This document shows positions 35,029-44,216 of a stretch of 64,000 nt of DNA, piece by piece. The stretch covers positions 248,001 through 312,000 of the forward strand of contig CAVXJN010000002.1 of the NCBI GenBank assembly GCA_963762165.1, read 5' to 3'. Every line of letters begins with the position of its first letter. Position 1 is the first letter of the stretch. The notes under the pieces were generated by a model that had not been told where the DNA came from, ran no database searches, and was given only the letters and a program-made list of their open reading frames with translations. A program made the translations under genes and the position numbers. This stretch comes from CAVXJN01 sp963762165. Lineage in GTDB: Bacteria; Pseudomonadota; Gammaproteobacteria; JASBUN01.

Positions 35029-36154
35029 GCGGACGTCGGCAGGCCTGCGCGGCATCAACGCCGGCGAGACCGCCATCTGCACCGTGGGCGCGGAACACGC
35101 CGGTCTGCGCTACCGCGGCTACGACATCCGCGATCTTGCGCAGCATGCCTGCTTCGAGGAGGTGGCCTACCTGCTGCTGCGACGGTGAACTGCCCACCGC
35201 CGACCAGCTGCAACGCTATGCGGCAAAGACTGGTCGGCCTGCGCGGTCTGCCGGTCGCGCTGCGAGAGGTACTGGAGCGGATCCCGCCAACGCCCATCCC
35301 ATGGACGTCATGCGCACCGCCTGCTCGATGCTCGGAACCATTGAGCCGGAACACGATTTCAGCCACCAGCGAGACGTGGCCGACCGTCTGCTGGCCGTGT
35401 TCCCGTCGATGCTGCTGTACTGGTACCACTTCAGCCACAACGGCCGGCGCATCGATACGGAAACCGAGGACGAATCCATCGCCGGCCATTTCCTGCATCT
35501 GCTGCACGGCAAGCCGCCCGACCGAGCACACCAGCAGCGGGCCTGGACGTGTCGCTGATCCTCTACGCCGAGCACGAGTTCAACGCCTCGACCTTCACCG
35601 CCCGCGTTGCTGCCTCGACCCTGTCCGATTTCTACTCGGCCGTCACCGCCGCCATCGGCGCCCTGCGCGGGCCGCTGCACGGCGGCGCCAACGAGGCCGC
35701 GATGGCGCTGATCGAGCGCTTCGCGACGCCGGAGGAGGCGGACGCGGGCGATGCTCGAAATGCTGGCGCGCAAGGAGAAGATCATGGGCTTCGGCCATGC
35801 GGTATACCGTGAGTCCGACCCGCGCAGCGCGATCATCAAGGCAGTGGTCCGGAAAACTCGCCGGCGAGAGCGGTGACCGCCAGCAGTTCTTTGCCAGGTC
35901 TCCGAAGCGCATCGCAGGCGTGATGTGGCAGGAGAAGCGCCTGTTCCCCAATCTCGATTTCTACTGCGCTTCCGCCTATCACTTCCTTGGCATTCCGACG
36001 CCGTTGTTCACGCCGCTGTTCGTCTGCTCCCGGATCAGCGGTTGGTCGGCCCACATCATGGAACAGCGCGCCGAATAACGAGCTGATCCGGCCGAGCGCG
36101 GACTACATCGGGCCGGAAGACCGCGCCTGGGTGCCGCTGGCGGCGCGCGGATGA
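35021..36154 (+). CDS. prpC: 2-methylcitrate synthase, broken by about eight frameshifts in this sequence
   Basis: PrpC condenses propionyl-CoA with oxaloacetate. It starts at GTG 35021 inside the prpB end (TERTSAGLRGINAGETAICTV). The family signatures are all readable but spread over three frames: HPMDVMRTACSMLGT, DVSLILYAEHEFNASTF, RGPLHGGANEAAM, KIMGFGHAVY, LFPNLDFYCASAYHFLGIP and ELIRPSADYIGPEDRAW. I place single-base insertions near 35180, 35220, 35520, 35540, 35748, 35841 and 36073 and a deletion near 35285. Corrected length is about 376 residues. As printed, no functional product is possible. Confidence 0.85.
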
Positions 36155-36191
36155 GGGCGTCATTCGTGTTCCAAGGCAAGGAAACATACCC

Positions 36192-37652
36192 ATGACGACG
36201 CCGGACCTGCGCGCGGCGCAACGACCGCTGCCCGACCCGACTGCTGACCGAAATCGCCGATTACGATTGACGTTCGAGGTCGTGACCGTCACGAGGCCTT
36301 GGAGACCGCACGTTATTGCTCTGATGGATTCCATCGGCTGTGCGCTGTCTGGCACTGCGATTATCCCGCGTGCACCAAGCTGCTCGGACCCGTGGTCCCC
36401 GGCGCCGTGCTGCCGGGCGGGGCCCGCGTTCCCGGGACTGCCCACGAGCTCGAGCCGGTGCAGGCCGCCTTCAACATCGGCGCCATGGTCCGCTGGCTGG
36501 ACTTCAACGATACCTGGCTGGCGGCGGAATGGGGCCATCCTTCCGACAATCTCGGCGCCATCCTGGCCGTCGCCGACTACTGTCGCGACCGTGGCCGACG
36601 CCGGCACCGCTACTCGATGGGCGACGTGCTCGCCGCCATGATCAAGGCCCACGAGATACAGGGCGTGCTGGCGCTGGAGAACAGCTTCAACCGTGTGGGA
36701 CTGGATCACGTGCTGCTGGTGCGCATCGCCTCCACGGCAGTGGTCGCCGCGCCTGCTGGGCGGCAGTCGGGAGCAGGTCATCAATGCCCTGTCCCATGCC
36801 TGGATCGACGGTGGTGCGCTGCGCACCTACCGTCACGCGCCGAACACCGGCTCGCGCAAAAGCTGGGCGGCGGGCGACGCCACTGCAGCCGAGCCGTGCG
36901 CATGGCGCTGCTGGCCATGACCGGCGAGATGGGTTACCCGTCGGCCTTGACGGCGCCGACGCTGGGGTTTTCAGGACGTGCTGTTTCGGGGTCAGCCGCT
37001 GGGTTTGTCGCAGCCACTTGGCAGTTACGTGATGGAGAACATGCTGTTCAAGATTCCTGTTCCGGCGGAGTTCCACGCCCAGACGGCAGTGGCGGCGGCG
37101 CTGGAATTGCATCCGCAAGTGGGCGATCGGCTCGCTGAAATCGAACGCATTGTCATCGAAACCCAGGAAGCCGCAGTGCGCATCATCGATAAGACCGGGC
37201 CGCTGGACAATCCCGCCGACCGGGATCACTGCCTGCAGTATATGGTGGCCGTGCCGCTGATCTTCGGGCGCCTCGAGGCGCAAGACTACGAGGATGCGAC
37301 TGCCGCCGATCCGCGCATCGACGCGCTGCGGGAGAAAATGATGGTGCAGGAAAATCCGCAATTCAGCCAGGACTACATGGACCCGACGAAGCGGGCGATC
37401 GGCAACGCCGTGCAGGTGTTTTTCAGGGACGGGACGGCAACGGAGCGGGTCGCCGTGGAGTATCCCGTGGGCCATCGTCGTCGACGGCAGGAGGGCATGC
37501 CGTTGCTGGTGAAGAAATTCGAAGCCAACCTCGACGGGCGCTTTACCCGCGCACAGCGCGAGGCCCTAGTGCACGCGCTTTCCGATCGACAAACCCTGCA
37601 GTCAATGCGCGTGAGCGCATTCATGGACCTGCTCGCCCTGAAGGCGGAGTGA
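36192..37652 (+). CDS. prpD: 2-methylcitrate dehydratase, broken by about ten frameshifts in this sequence
   Basis: PrpD dehydrates 2-methylcitrate to 2-methyl-cis-aconitate. Conserved PrpD stretches appear across all three frames: ACTKLLGPVVPGAVLPGG, FNDTWLAAEWGHPSDNLGA, AMIKAHEIQGVLALENSFN, GGALRTYRHAPNTGSRKS and MTGEMGYPSALTAPT. From about 36970 the frame stays open to 37652 (LGSYVMENMLFKI ... IVIETQEAAVRIIDKTGPL). Insertions and deletions are about equally frequent here. Corrected length is close to the usual 480-490 residues. A PrpD of the prpBCD type, not the PrpF/AcnD route, fits this operon. Confidence 0.85.
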
Positions 37653-37717
37653 GCGGCCGCGGTCGAGCCGAGCTTCGGTTCATTTCCGGGGCTCAGCTTC
37701 AGCGGCGACGTCGCAAG

Positions 37718-38713
37718 CTACTCTTCAGCGATCCGCACGACCGTGCGTCCGATGGTCGGACGCCGAAGGTGATCCTCGAGCGCGGCGGGCAAGTCGTCGA
37801 AGGCGATGGTGCGTGCGACGATACGGGACAGGTGGCGCGGCTTCAGGTCGCTGCCCAGGCGCTGCCACGCCCGCAGCCGGTCTGCGGGCGGGCAGGTCAC
37901 GGAATGAATGCCCAGCAGCGATACGGCGCGCAGAATGAATGGCATCACGGTGGTGTGCAGTTCGTGGCCGGCCGCCAGGCCGATGGAAGCGATGCTGCCG
38001 AAAGGCTTCACCGTTCTTGTCAGCCACGCCAACGGGTCGCCACCGAGGTTGTCCACGGCTCCGCCCCATTGCGCTTTCTCCAGCGGGCGCTTGCCGAAGT
38101 CGACCTGGTCGCGCAACAGAATCTGTGCCGCGCCCAGCTCTTGCAAATATTCTGCCGCGTCTGCCTTGCCGGTATAGGCGACCACCTCGTAACCGACACC
38201 GGAGAACAGGTCGATGGCGATGCTGCCGACGCCGCCGGTCGCGCCAGTGACTACGATCGGTCCCAGCTCCGGACGTTGGCCGTTGCGTTCCATGCGTTCC
38301 AGCGCGAGGGCCGCGGTAAAGCCAGCGGTACCGATCGCCATGGCATCGTGCAAGGAAAGGGTCTCCGGTAACGGTACGACGCATTCGCCGGGTACCCGCA
38401 CGTATTCCGCATAGCCGCCATCGCGGGTTTCCGACAACTCACAACCGCACACCAGCACGGGATCGCCGGGTTTGAAGCGCGTGTCTGTGGATTCCTGCAC
38501 CGTGCCGCTGACGTCGATACCGCCCACCAGTGGATAGCGGCGCAAGATCTTGCCCTTGCCGGTTGCGGCCAGGGCATCTTTGTAATTGATATCGGAGTAG
38601 GCAGCGCGGATCAGCACGTCGCCGGCGCTCAGGTCGTCGAGCGCAAGTTCCTCGATACCTGCGCGCACGTTGCCCGCATCCTCGTGAATCCGAAAACCGC
38701 GAAAGTCGGCCAT
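37718..38713 (-). CDS. acuI: Acryloyl-CoA reductase / YhdH-type NADPH oxidoreductase
   Basis: AcuI reduces toxic acryloyl-CoA to propionyl-CoA with NADPH. The 331-residue protein is a zinc-free medium-chain dehydrogenase. It has the substrate-domain stretch AAYSDINYKDALAATGKG (about 38-55), VGGIDVSGTV and the NADPH-binding VVTGATGGVGSIAIDL (about 148-163). These are YhdH/AcuI hallmarks. It is convergent with prpD and its product is propionyl-CoA, the substrate of PrpC. The pairing supports an acrylate/propionate role, though YhdH proteins also act on other enones. Confidence 0.85.
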   Translation of the reverse strand: MADFRGFRIHEDAGNVRAGIEELALDDLSAGDVLIRAAYSDINYKDALAATGKGKILRRYPLVGGIDVSGTVQESTDTRFKPGDPVLVCGCELSETRDGGYAEYVRVPGECVVPLPETLSLHDAMAIGTAGFTAALALERMERNGQRPELGPIVVTGATGGVGSIAIDLFSGVGYEVVAYTGKADAAEYLQELGAAQILLRDQVDFGKRPLEKAQWGGAVDNLGGDPLAWLTRTVKPFGSIASIGLAAGHELHTTVMPFILRAVSLLGIHSVTCPPADRLRAWQRLGSDLKPRHLSRIVARTIAFDDLPAALEDHLRRPTIGRTVVRIAEE

Positions 38714-38906
38714 TCAATTGCTCCTGTTACCGTAGTATTCATGAAATCCCACGCCGGGTCGGGTCTGGAGTACCCCAAGCGCTAGTGCATGCTTCACGTC
38801 GGGATCCAAGGCCACTATCGTGAATCGTCCGGCGAGGTGCCCGTGTCATCTGACGCGCCAAGTTCCTGTCGTCGTGTCCGCAAGTCTGGTTGGTGAGCGC
38901 GCCACC

Positions 38907-39188
38907 TCATCCGCCGCCGCGCTGAAACGTGCGGCTGAAGCGATCCAGAAACGCTTCACGCTCGGTTTCAGTGTAACCGTGAAATGCCAGTTTCACTTCG
39001 AGAACCGGTAGGCGCAGGGCGCCCAGGCGGCGCTCTGCAGCGGCCCGCAATGCGATCACAATCGAGCGGTCAGGATGGCGGCCGATCACGGTCACTTCAT
39101 CTGCCGTCTCGATGGCTTCGTCGCTGGCCAGGGCGCCCGGCAGGATGCGTAGGAACTCCTGACGGTTCAGCGCCATGCTTCTGCGCAC
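38907..39188 (-). CDS. Small conserved protein at the end of the aldehyde oxidoreductase operon
   Basis: The 93-residue product starts at GTG 39188, six bases after GAGGAG; ATG 39176 is the alternative. It reads MALNRQEFLRILPGALASDEAIET and VLEVKLAFHGYTETEREAFLDRFSRTFQRGG. I do not recognise a named family. The pattern (helix, then strands with IVIALRAAAERRLGALRLPVLEV) suggests a small alpha/beta protein without metal-binding cysteines. As the fifth gene after the polyferredoxin, catalytic, FAD and MoaD-like genes, it probably serves assembly or regulation of that enzyme. Confidence 0.6.
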   Translation of the reverse strand: MRRSMALNRQEFLRILPGALASDEAIETADEVTVIGRHPDRSIVIALRAAAERRLGALRLPVLEVKLAFHGYTETEREAFLDRFSRTFQRGGG

Positions 39189-39261
39189 GACATGCTCCTC
39201 TTCGGGGAGACGGCGCGCGCCGGGGCAATCTGCGGAGGAAGTCACGGAAGCTGCATAGGCG

Positions 39262-39513
39262 TCAGCCGCCCGCGATGGGAGGCCAGATCGCGAGCACATC
39301 GCCGTCTTTCAGGATCGGGCGCTCGCGTTCTTCCGGATGCAGGAACACGCCATTGCACAGCACCAGATGGGCCTTTTCCTTCGGTACGTGACATTGCTCC
39401 ATCACCTGGTAGGGCGTGGCGTGGTCGGGAAGTTCGAACGCCACGCCGTCGTACGATGTGCCTGCAGGCAGCAAGTCACGGAGACTGGCATAGAGCTTCA
39501 AGCGAATTTTCAT
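39262..39513 (-). CDS. MoaD/ThiS-family sulfur carrier of the aldehyde oxidoreductase operon
   Basis: The 83-residue ubiquitin-like protein starts at 39513 with MKIRLKLYASLRDLLP and ends with the required Gly-Gly (PPIAGG), which is activated as a thiocarboxylate in molybdopterin synthesis. Its ATG overlaps the stop of the FAD subunit gene. MoaD-like proteins of this kind accompany tungsten-type aldehyde oxidoreductases and are thought to serve their cofactor. A long upstream extension of the frame is antisense to the FAD gene region and was rejected. Confidence 0.88.
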   Translation of the reverse strand: MKIRLKLYASLRDLLPAGTSYDGVAFELPDHATPYQVMEQCHVPKEKAHLVLCNGVFLHPEERERPILKDGDVLAIWPPIAGG

Positions 39514-40778
39514 AGCACGCCGGCGTTGTAACCGAGTGGTTGTGTACCGGCGATGTAGGCCTCCATCAGCCGAGTCGGGTCCCGCGCCAACTTCTCCTTC
39601 CACGCGCCCAGGGGGATCTTGGTCTGAATCAGGCCGCGAATCACGCCGACATGTTCGGTGAGGCCCAGGCTGCTTGCGCCGACCAGACGATCGTCCTGGA
39701 ATTGGAGATTGAGGTACCGGAACCGATCGCGATCGCACAGTTCTGCGCAGTCGCCTCCCCGCGCACCCATCCACAGGCCGAAGGAAGAGGAAATCAAGCC
39801 AAGCGTCGACAGCACGTTCATGTTGACGCTGCCCTGGTGCCGGCGCTCGCGGCCCGCCATGTTGTAGGCGGCGATTTGTGCATGTTCCACCGCAGTGGGC
39901 TGGATGGCCTGGATGCTGTACTCCCCAGTGGAGAAGTCCAGCCCTTGGGCCACATCGCCGGCGGCGTAGACGTCGGCGAGCGAAGTTTGCATACGGTCGT
40001 TTACCACTACACCACGATCCAGCTTGATCCCGGTCCCGGCCATGAATTCCATGTTCGGGCGAACGCCGGTGGCGGTAATGACGAGATCGGCCGGCAGCGC
40101 GTCAGCGTTTTCCAACGTAACGGTCAGTGGGCTGCTGCCGGTGCCGGATTCCACCGCTTCCACTCGCGTGTCGGTATGCACTGCGACGCCCTTGTGTTCG
40201 CACCAGTTCTTGAGCAGTCCGGCAGCCGCATCATTCATCATCCGCGCGACCATGCGTGGTTCCATTTCCACCACCGTGAGTTTGGTGCCGCGGCTGGCCA
40301 GCGCTTCGAGAATGATGCAACCGATGAATCCCGCCCCGATGAGCACCACCCGGGCACCGGACGTGGCGCGCTCGACAATCGCGCGAGCATCCTCGAGCGT
40401 CCAGCAGGGATGTACGCCCGGCAGGTCCATCCCTGGGATCGGCGGTGTCACCGGACGCGAACCGCTCGCCACGAGTAAGCGGTCGTAATCCAGGCTTTCC
40501 CCTTGCGCCAATTTGACGGACCGTGTCGTGCTATCGATGCCGATCACTCGGTCCGCAATGCGCTCGATGCGTTGGCGGTCGTAATGGCTTGGATCCTTGC
40601 GCAAGTGCGTGCCGGACTCATCGATTTGATCGATCAGAAAATAGGGGATGGCCATCCGTGAGTACGGCGGTCCGTCCTCGTCGCCTATCAGCGTGATGCG
40701 GCTTTGGTGATCGAGCTTGCGCAGCGTTTCAGCAGCCACCGTTCCCGCCGGCCCGCTGCCGATGATTACATGATGCAT
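39510..40778 (-). CDS. aorC: FAD/NAD-binding subunit of the aldehyde oxidoreductase complex (AorC-like)
   Basis: The 422-residue flavoprotein has the N-terminal FAD site VIIGSGPAGTVAAE (about 4-17), a second Rossmann motif VVLIGAGFIGCIILEAL (about 143-159) for NAD(P)H, and the ADVYAAGDVAQ stretch near residue 278. It resembles nitrite-reductase-type and AorC pyridine-nucleotide oxidoreductases. In the Aromatoleum enzyme such a subunit links the tungsten subunit to NAD. It lies 30 bp after the catalytic gene and overlaps the MoaD-like gene. Confidence 0.85.
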   Translation of the reverse strand: MHHVIIGSGPAGTVAAETLRKLDHQSRITLIGDEDGPPYSRMAIPYFLIDQIDESGTHLRKDPSHYDRQRIERIADRVIGIDSTTRSVKLAQGESLDYDRLLVASGSRPVTPPIPGMDLPGVHPCWTLEDARAIVERATSGARVVLIGAGFIGCIILEALASRGTKLTVVEMEPRMVARMMNDAAAGLLKNWCEHKGVAVHTDTRVEAVESGTGSSPLTVTLENADALPADLVITATGVRPNMEFMAGTGIKLDRGVVVNDRMQTSLADVYAAGDVAQGLDFSTGEYSIQAIQPTAVEHAQIAAYNMAGRERRHQGSVNMNVLSTLGLISSSFGLWMGARGGDCAELCDRDRFRYLNLQFQDDRLVGASSLGLTEHVGVIRGLIQTKIPLGAWKEKLARDPTRLMEAYIAGTQPLGYNAGVL

Positions 40779-40808
40779 AGCGCTATCTCTCTGGTCATGG
40801 CGCGAGGG

Positions 40809-42659
40809 CTACAGGCGTAGCCGCTGGCGGGTCTCCTCGGTCAGTTCGCCCTCCGGGGTCCAACCGCGAATCTCGTAATATTTGGGCAGCATGGCGCCGA
40901 GGTCATTGACTCTGCCCTTGGCAGGCCCGGTTTTGGCTGCATCTTTGAGCAGTCGCTTCGGCAGCGTATCGTCCTTGCCGGTCAGTCCGGCACGCAGGTT
41001 GAAGTCCCGCTCCAGGTTCCAGATGCGTTCGCCCAATTCCAACAGCGTATCCGGGGTCCAGTCGCCTTCGCATGCGGCATCGATCTGCGGCGCAATGTCG
41101 TCCAGCGTCCATGCAAACGTGGTGAACACGCATAACCCACTCGAGTCCACGGACGCAGTGGCGTCCTGGAACGCTTTGACCAGTTCCGGCTTGCCTTCAG
41201 TGACCAGAGGGTCGGTCTTTTCGGGAATTCCCAGGATTTCGGAAGCCACGGTATAGCCGCGCAGGTGACAGGCACCGCGATTGGAGGTGGCGTAGGCGAG
41301 CCCCATGCCCTGGATGCCGCGCGGATCGTAGGCGGGAAATTCTTGACCCTTGACGGTCATGGATAGGTCCGGTTGTCCGTATTTTTCGCACAGTCGTTTC
41401 GATCCGAGGCCGAGATCCTTGCCGAAGCCTTCGCCGCTGGCTACCAATTCAGCGCAACGCGCCAGCGCTTCGGCCGAGCCGAATTCAAGCTCGATGCCCC
41501 CTGTGTTGTCCTTCGTGATCGCGCCCTGTGCGTACAACTCCATTGCCGCGGCGACGGTCGAGCCGAAGGAGATGGGATCGAAGCCGTCCTCGTTGCATAG
41601 AAAATTCGCGTAGGTAAGGGTCTCGAGATCGTCGACTCCGGTGTCCGAACCCAAGGCCCAAGCCGCTTCGTATTCCAGGCCGCCTGAGGCACCCCAATAT
41701 TTTGGTTTGTGTTCGATGGTGAAATGCCCCTTGTCCATAATCGATATGCGCCCGCAGGCAATCGTGCAACCAAAGCACGCTGCGTTGGTCTGCAGATTGC
41801 TCACGCCGTCGCTGGGGCGTACTTGGTGCATGGCCTCGCCGGATATCTTATGGGCGCCTTCGAACTGCACTTCACGCATATTGCGCGTGGGCATGGCGCC
41901 CACTTCGTTGATCACGTTCATCAGCACTTGGGTGCCGTAGGTCGGAAGACCCTCTCCCGTGACGGCATTGTCGGCCAATACCTTTTTCGCCGCCGTGGTC
42001 GCCTGTAGAAAACGCATCGGATCCTTGAGGTTGGAGATGCCGCGGGTGCCGCGCACGACGACGGCCTTCAGATTCTTGGATGCCATCACCGTGCCCACGC
42101 CAGAGCGCCCGGCGGCCCGGTGCAGATCATTGATCACGCCCGCGTAGAGTACGCCCTGTTCGGCGCTGCGGCCGACGCAGGCGATGCGGATCTGCGGGTC
42201 CTGGTGCTTCTGATGCAGCAGTTCATCCGCCTCCCAGACGGATTTGCCCCAAAGGTCATCGGCCGACAGCAGCTCGGCACGTTCGTTTTCCAGATACAGA
42301 TAAACCGGCTGTGGCGACTTGCCCTCGAATATGACCATATCCCATCCGGCCATCTTCAGTTCCGCGCCGATGAAACCGCCCGAGTTCGAGCAGGCGACGG
42401 CGCCGGTCAGCGGACTCTTGGTCACCACCGAGTAACGGCCGCCGGTGGAGGCCATGGTGCCGGTTAGCGGACCGGTTACCATGATCAGTTTGTTTTCGGG
42501 GGAAAGGGCGTCGATCTTAGGGTCGACTTCCTCGCAGAGGTATTTTGTGCCGAGGCCACGCTGACCGAGGTAGTCGCGAGCCCATTCCATGTTGAGCGGT
42601 TCGCTGCTGATCTCGCCGCTGGTGAGATCCACGCGCAATACGTTTTGAGTCCAGGCCAT
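40809..42659 (-). CDS. aorB: Tungsten-containing aldehyde ferredoxin oxidoreductase, catalytic subunit (AorB-like)
   Basis: The enzyme oxidises aldehydes to acids, or the reverse with low-potential donors, at a bis-pyranopterin tungsten centre. The 616-residue protein has the N-terminal domain TGPLTGTMASTGGRYSVVTKSPLTG and the pterin-binding RAAGRSGVGTVMASKNLKAV. The [4Fe-4S] ligands are Cys295, Cys298, Cys302 (CFGCTIAC) and Cys510 (SSGLC). The second pterin region SNRGACHLRGY is near residue 460. Length fits AOR (about 605). A molybdenum-bound relative cannot be excluded by sequence alone, but this family is typically tungsten-dependent. Confidence 0.95.
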   Translation of the reverse strand: MAWTQNVLRVDLTSGEISSEPLNMEWARDYLGQRGLGTKYLCEEVDPKIDALSPENKLIMVTGPLTGTMASTGGRYSVVTKSPLTGAVACSNSGGFIGAELKMAGWDMVIFEGKSPQPVYLYLENERAELLSADDLWGKSVWEADELLHQKHQDPQIRIACVGRSAEQGVLYAGVINDLHRAAGRSGVGTVMASKNLKAVVVRGTRGISNLKDPMRFLQATTAAKKVLADNAVTGEGLPTYGTQVLMNVINEVGAMPTRNMREVQFEGAHKISGEAMHQVRPSDGVSNLQTNAACFGCTIACGRISIMDKGHFTIEHKPKYWGASGGLEYEAAWALGSDTGVDDLETLTYANFLCNEDGFDPISFGSTVAAAMELYAQGAITKDNTGGIELEFGSAEALARCAELVASGEGFGKDLGLGSKRLCEKYGQPDLSMTVKGQEFPAYDPRGIQGMGLAYATSNRGACHLRGYTVASEILGIPEKTDPLVTEGKPELVKAFQDATASVDSSGLCVFTTFAWTLDDIAPQIDAACEGDWTPDTLLELGERIWNLERDFNLRAGLTGKDDTLPKRLLKDAAKTGPAKGRVNDLGAMLPKYYEIRGWTPEGELTEETRQRLRL

Positions 42660-42682
42660 GTCGAATGCTCCCGATCCGTAGC

Positions 42683-43207
42683 TCAGCGAAGTTGACTATA
42701 GTGCGCCGGATGCTTCGCCTGCTCTGGCAGATTGGTGCTCGCGCCGCCGGCGGGGCTTCGTTGGGCCCACGCCTGCATGCGTTCGAAGCCGGTATTGTCG
42801 AGTTCGACGTAGGTGATGGCGCCGGTCGGGCATGCCTTGGCGCACCATGGATCACCACCGCATAAATCGCATTTGATCACGCGACCAGTGTCGTGGTTAT
42901 AGTTCACCGTTCCGAATGGGCAGGCAATGGTGCAAACTTTACAACCTACGCATGCCGCGTCGATGATTTCCTTTGCCCCGGTGCTAGCATTCAATGCAAT
43001 TGCCCCGACTGGGCAGGCTTGCATGCACCAAGCCTCTTCGCATTGGGTGCAGGTGTAGGGCGCAAATCTCCCCTGGTCGTGAAACGTAAAGACTTTGATA
43101 CGCGACTTGGCGGGGTTGAAAGCGCCTTCGTTCTCATAGGAACAGGCAAGTTCGCATTGCAGGCAGCCGGTGCATCTCGATGGTTCCAGACTCAGCGCTC
43201 GGAACAT
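42683..43207 (-). CDS. aorA: Polyferredoxin subunit with four [4Fe-4S] sites (AorA-like)
   Basis: The 174-residue protein has 16 cysteines in four clusters of four, starting at C12, C15, C18 and C22 (CTGCLQCELAC). The others are CTQCEEAWCMQACP, CVGCKVCTIACP and CDLCGGDPWCAKACP. It matches the electron-transfer subunits of the HycB/DmsB type. AorA of Aromatoleum has this role and can polymerise into filaments with the tungsten subunit. A GGAGGTG ribosome site precedes the ATG at 43207. It is the first gene of the five-gene operon. Confidence 0.93.
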   Translation of the reverse strand: MFRALSLEPSRCTGCLQCELACSYENEGAFNPAKSRIKVFTFHDQGRFAPYTCTQCEEAWCMQACPVGAIALNASTGAKEIIDAACVGCKVCTIACPFGTVNYNHDTGRVIKCDLCGGDPWCAKACPTGAITYVELDNTGFERMQAWAQRSPAGGASTNLPEQAKHPAHYSQLR

Positions 43208-43671
43208 GCGGTTGACACCTCCGATGGTTGAATAAGTCTTGCCCTGTTAGCGCACTTAGCACGGCGGACAAGGAACGGTCGACCAAGCACGCTTTGGCGC
43301 AGCGGACGGGTGCCTGGCGGCGGCGCCAAGCAGTAGCTAGAATTAAAGTCCTCGGTGACACACAATTCAAGAGATTCTCCAGGCGTGAATAGGCCAATTC
43401 AGCACTTCGTGAATTGGCCTGGACCGAACGCGCACGTGCGGTTTGCGCGGTTGCGTGTGTTTCGGCGGGCCGACGATGCAATAGTCCCCGAGTGGGCGGC
43501 CGGGATCGGTGCTCGCGGCGGCTGTGGGCACAGAAGCATTCGTACTTACGCCTTCTGGTCGTGGTTTGTGGCTTGGGAAATGCACCGGGAACTTCAGGGA
43601 ACCGAGCGCTAATCTGAGTGCTTCGACGATCCACGGCGCCGGCCCGGCATTCAGTTCATTACGGAGTGCTC
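43208..43671. other. Divergent control region upstream of the aor-like operon
   Basis: This 464-bp stretch has no supportable gene. It separates the minus-strand aldehyde oxidoreductase operon from the plus-strand conserved gene at 43672. Its main feature is a perfect 11-bp inverted repeat (43391-43420). A weaker GC-rich repeat, with TTGGCGC near 43294 facing GCGCCAA near 43325, is also present. Confidence 0.6.
43391..43420. promoter_or_regulatory. Perfect 11-bp inverted repeat, possible operator of the aor-like operon
   Basis: AGGCCAATTCA (43391-43401), GCACTTCG loop, TGAATTGGCCT (43410-43420). The stem is perfect. No T-run follows on either strand, which argues against a terminator. It lies 184 bp upstream of the polyferredoxin start, in a gene-free divergent region, so a binding site for a regulator is plausible. 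Confidence 0.5.
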
Positions 43672-44013
43672 ATGATTCAATTGTCCAAAGCGCTAAGTCG
43701 TTGGGAAACGCCTGAATTCGAGCGGGCGTTGAAAGATGAAATCGAGCGTCTGCCCGTGGACCTGCTGCCGCTGCAAAGCGGCCTGAAGTCCACCAGCTAT
43801 GCTGCGGACACCGGGTTCGAAGCCATGATCATCAGCGTCGACGACGCCGGCCCTGTAATCAGGGTCAAGACGGGCATCTTCTATGGGGGGATCGTTGCCG
43901 GTTGCAGCTGCGCGGACGATCCAACTCCCGTAGAGGAGCAAAGTGAGTATTGCGTGGTGCAGTTTGAGATCGAAAAGTCGAGTGGCGAAACGCGGGCCGC
44001 GTTGCTCGACTGA
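43672..44013 (+). CDS. Conserved hypothetical protein
   Basis: The 113-residue protein starts at ATG 43672 with GGAG upstream. It has LSRWETPEFERALKDEIERL, a helical start, followed by YAADTGFEAMIISVDDAG and the strand-rich IFYGGIVAGCSCADDPTP with two close cysteines (C-S-C-A-D-D-P). This matches a recurrent proteobacterial family of unknown function. The conserved CSCADDPTP could bind a metal; this is inference. It may be cotranscribed with nothing, since a 203-bp gap follows. Confidence 0.65.
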   Translation: MIQLSKALSRWETPEFERALKDEIERLPVDLLPLQSGLKSTSYAADTGFEAMIISVDDAGPVIRVKTGIFYGGIVAGCSCADDPTPVEEQSEYCVVQFEIEKSSGETRAALLD

Positions 44014-44216
44014 AAACGCTCGGACCGGGCGGTTGCCAATGGGTTTGTGAATCCCAATGGCCCTGCCCAGGGCCGAACGTCTCGCCATACCTGAGTCCGT
44101 CGCGCCCAGCGGGTGCTCCTTGCATTAACGGGATTTTCGGCAATGATTAAGACTGGCTTATGAGGTGATGGCCGGACGCGAGCGGCGAGCGGACACCCAG
44201 CGAAAAGGAGATTGCC

